Positions 5,672-7,523 of a DNA stretch of 7,523 nt are shown one piece after another. The position numbers and the translations under genes are program-made. The notes below the pieces were generated by a model, which was not told the DNA's origin, made no database searches, and saw only the letters and a list, made by a program, of their open reading frames with translations. Numbering within the stretch: the first letter of the stretch is position 1; every line of letters begins with the position of its first letter. The DNA is from Rickettsiales bacterium. Its GTDB lineage: Bacteria; Pseudomonadota; Alphaproteobacteria; Rickettsiales; Anaplasmataceae. The DNA lies in NCBI GenBank assembly GCA_031286185.1, contig JAITUS010000002.1, forward strand, positions 1 through 7,523. The letters run 5' to 3'.

Positions 5672-7039
5672 ATGGATATAGTAAAGTTTGTTTTATTACT
5701 ACCAACAATATTACTCATACTAATTGCCGGTGCTTATTTATCAGTTAAACTAAAATGGCTACAGATATTTAGATTGCCGTATGCTCTTTCACTCATCGGA
5801 GCCAAAAGAGGGGAAAATAAATTTTCTTCTATAGTCGCACTATTTACAATCTTAGGGGGAAATTTAGGAGTAGGAAATATTTCAGGAACTGCTGTTGCTC
5901 TAAAAACTGGAGGACCGGGCTCTATTTTGTGGATGGCAATAATTGTTGTTATCACTTCTGCGATAAAATATGTCACTTGTTATCTGAGTATAAAAAACAG
6001 AAAGAAAAAGAATGGACGGTTTATAGGTGGCCCTATGGCCTACATGGCTGATGCATTTAACTTTAGAAAAGCCACAATTGCGTTTCTAGTCATTATGATG
6101 ATAGTCTCGATAACCGTTGGTAACCTTGTTCAGGTAAATTCTCTGTCAATACCACTTGACATGATAGACGTGCCTGTAGTTACTGGTGGAATTATAATGG
6201 CCATAATATTTTTTGTTGTTGCAGCTCTCAGCTTTAAAAAAATTAAAATTTTCATATCAGCTATGATACCGATAATGACGGTGAGTTACCTGACGCTTTG
6301 CGGTATTATATTATTTAAGTTTAGTGAAAATATTCTTCCTTCTCTAAAACTAATAACAAACAGTTTTTTTACAACTAGTAGCTTCAACTTCGGTTTATCT
6401 CTAGGTTTAATTTTAGAAATGCTAACTATTATTCAAGTAGGAACTCTGCGAGGTATTTTCGCAACAGATATAGGGCTTGGCCTTGAAGGCATCGTGCACT
6501 CTTCAATTGCTCCTAAGAAAAACAACAATAAATTTGTCATTGAACAGAGCCTAATCACAATAATATCACCTTTCATAGTTGTATTCGTAGTATTTATTAC
6601 AACGATGGTACTGCTTGTCACAGATTCTTGGGTCACTGATTTAGAGAGCACTAACATGTGTATCTTTGCTTTTAGAAAAGCTATGAATTGGCCTTATATT
6701 GACTACTTAATCATGGCCATAATGTTTTGTTTTGCCTTTACTACTATTTTTACTTGGTTTTTTTGCTCAAAACAGACAATACGCTATATGTCTATGAATG
6801 ACAAATACACTAAAATCTGGATCGTAATTTTTACCGCAGTCATTCCACTTGGCGCGATAGGTAAAGTCCAGTTACTATGGGATGTCGCTGATATTTCGAT
6901 CGCCGCTTTGCTGTTTATTAACATACTCGCTATACTCAAGCTAACTTATCAAGATCCAGAAGTGTTTACTATGAGCAGCAGATATTTAAAATTGGACATA
7001 TCAGCCAAATTGCCGTCTGATACCAAATCCCAATGGTAA
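5672..7039 (+). CDS. Sodium:alanine/glycine symporter, AGCS family (divergent)
   Basis: The AGCS carriers import alanine or glycine with Na+ across the inner membrane. The protein has 455 residues, normal for the family, and about ten or eleven hydrophobic segments. Family motifs appear in order: LGGNLGVGNISGTAVAL (61-77, where most members have GTGNIxGVA), TGGPGSILWM (79-88), IKYVTCYL (98-105), FIGGPMAYM (117-125), VGNLVQVNS (149-157), and TLRGIFATDIGLGLEGIVHSS (258-278, usually RGxFSNEAGxGSAxxAHA). EQSLITIISPFIVV (291-304) follows and then TDSW (317-320). The framework is clear but the usually strict substrate-site residues differ, for example DIGLGLEG in place of EAGMGSAP, so the substrate is uncertain. 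The ATG at 5672 directly follows an in-frame TAG, so no longer start exists; the ribosome binding site is poor. It lies 119 bp after the DsbD-like gene on the same strand. It could supply host amino acids to the symbiont. Confidence 0.88.
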   Translation: MDIVKFVLLLPTILLILIAGAYLSVKLKWLQIFRLPYALSLIGAKRGENKFSSIVALFTILGGNLGVGNISGTAVALKTGGPGSILWMAIIVVITSAIKYVTCYLSIKNRKKKNGRFIGGPMAYMADAFNFRKATIAFLVIMMIVSITVGNLVQVNSLSIPLDMIDVPVVTGGIIMAIIFFVVAALSFKKIKIFISAMIPIMTVSYLTLCGIILFKFSENILPSLKLITNSFFTTSSFNFGLSLGLILEMLTIIQVGTLRGIFATDIGLGLEGIVHSSIAPKKNNNKFVIEQSLITIISPFIVVFVVFITTMVLLVTDSWVTDLESTNMCIFAFRKAMNWPYIDYLIMAIMFCFAFTTIFTWFFCSKQTIRYMSMNDKYTKIWIVIFTAVIPLGAIGKVQLLWDVADISIAALLFINILAILKLTYQDPEVFTMSSRYLKLDISAKLPSDTKSQW

Positions 7040-7140
7040 TAGGACAAGTTAAAAAGTTTCCCTACGATTAGAGGTTTAGCGAATTTATTATGTATCTTGT
7101 TTGACTTCCTGATAACGAAAGTCAGTATAACCTTTATGCT

Positions 7141-7256
7141 TAAGAAATTTACTAAATGAAAAAAGCAAAAGAAGCCCCGTAGTGGCTAGTTATTTACTTT
7201 TGTATCGAAATGTTAGCGTTTTTTACCCTAAACGCTTAATAAGTGCGACTTAGCTG
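7141..7256 (+). repeat. Dispersed repeat, copy 2
   Basis: The core 7141-7190 begins with the same 18 bases (taagaaatttactaaatg) as copy 1 at 1314, followed by aaaaagcaaaagaagccccg and agtggctagtt. The tail 7223-7256 (ttaccctaaacgctta...gtgcgacttagctg) matches 1404-1436. It starts 101 bp after the symporter gene. No ORF of note lies in it. Confidence 0.75.
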
Positions 7257-7263
7257 CTTTTTA

Positions 7264-7334
7264 ATGCAACTAACCTTAGCCATAAACATTTAAGAAATTT
7301 ACTAAGCAGAAAAAAAGGCAAAAAAACCCGAGTG
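7264..7334 (+). repeat. Dispersed repeat, copy 3 (truncated)
   Basis: The head 7264-7290 (tgcaactaa...ataaacatt) resembles 1294-1313 and the core begins again at 7291 with taagaaatttactaa, exactly 150 bp after copy 2, so copies 2 and 3 are arranged as a tandem. Similarity ends at about 7334 (cccgagtg). The expected tail is missing because the insertion-sequence-like DNA starts there. Confidence 0.7.
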
Positions 7335-7523
7335 TATCTGTTCAGCGGAATGGTAAAATGAGATAGACAAGATGCCATAAAAGGATAATCATATAGTAAA
7401 AGTAAGGTAATATGGTAAATCTTTTAGAACTCTGCAAAAATTTAAAGATAGAGATAGAAAATTTAAAAGCAGAGAATAAAGCCCTGAGGATTTGAGAATG
7501 CTGAATTAAAGGAGAAGCTAGGT
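7335..7523 (+). mobile_element. Left end of a probable IS66-like insertion sequence (cut by window edge)
   Basis: From about 7335 the sequence leaves the dispersed repeat and leads, after some 77 non-coding bases, into a transposase-like reading frame. The left boundary is inferred from where the repeat breaks off. Terminal inverted repeats and the target duplication cannot be seen because the right end is outside the window. Confidence 0.45.
7412..7523 (+). pseudogene. N-terminus of an IS66-like transposase, frameshifted
   Basis: ATG 7412 opens MVNLLELCKNLK followed by IEIENLKAENKALRI and then TGA at 7493-7495. Skipping one T in the TTT at 7491-7493 continues in the next frame as ENAELKEKLG to the window edge. 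Together they form a leucine-rich coiled coil with alternating ENxxL units, as found at the start of IS66-family transposases before their zinc-finger and DDE domains. An aagg (7403-7406) could be a weak ribosome binding site. The one-base shift suggests an inactive copy. The family call rests only on this N-terminal part, and other coiled-coil transposases are possible. Confidence 0.5.

Noticed and set aside
7101..7131. Promoter-like TTGACT ... TATAAC, overlapping a 6-bp inverted repeat (tgactt / aagtca)
   Set aside because: The spacing of 19 bases is too long for a confident sigma-70 promoter and only repeats and a broken transposase frame lie downstream.
1..7523. CRISPR array, tRNA/rRNA genes, phage or toxin-antitoxin cassette
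   Set aside because: No regularly spaced identical repeats, cloverleaf-like segments or recognisable genes of these kinds were seen on either strand.

Overview
The window looks like a piece of a Wolbachia chromosome (Alphaproteobacteria, Rickettsiales, Anaplasmataceae). The reasons are: low-GC DNA; a groES-groEL pair whose GroEL has the divergent N-terminus ([10 protein letters not shown]) that I recall from Wolbachia; a Wolbachia-type palindromic element placed in frame inside a protein gene; repeat-rich spacers; and the start of a degraded insertion sequence at the right edge. The supergroup or strain cannot be decided from the sequence alone.

Layout. Positions 2-1213 (+) hold most of ftsA, cut by the left edge, encoding the actin-like membrane tether of the division ring. 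A 450-bp spacer (1214-1662) holds a half palindromic element, a hairpin, one copy of a dispersed repeat and a doubtful 35-codon ORF. On the minus strand, 1663-2544 is a YgfZ/GcvT-like folate-binding protein gene interrupted in frame by a palindromic element of about 94 bp. A 145-bp divergent promoter region carries a heat-shock-like promoter facing groES (2690-2980) and groEL (3082-4734), the bicistronic chaperonin operon. Two hairpins after groEL look like terminators.

Downstream, 5050-5552 encodes a secreted single-domain protein like the N-terminal (alpha) domain of DsbD/ScsB. Its reading frame breaks at a run of eight T inside the signal peptide. Next, 5672-7039 encodes a divergent sodium:alanine/glycine symporter (AGCS family). 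The last 480 bp hold two adjacent copies of the same dispersed repeat seen after ftsA. The second copy is cut short where an IS66-like transposase reading frame begins at 7412; that frame is itself broken by an apparent one-base shift near 7492.

The genes are mostly housekeeping functions (division, Fe-S/folate maintenance, protein folding, envelope thiol chemistry, amino acid uptake) and do not form one pathway. I see no phage, toxin-antitoxin, CRISPR or secretion cassette and no clear new defence or effector system. The points most worth checking are the poly-T frameshift in the DsbD-like gene, the protein-coding palindrome in ygfZ, the dispersed repeat family, and the unusual residues in GroEL.
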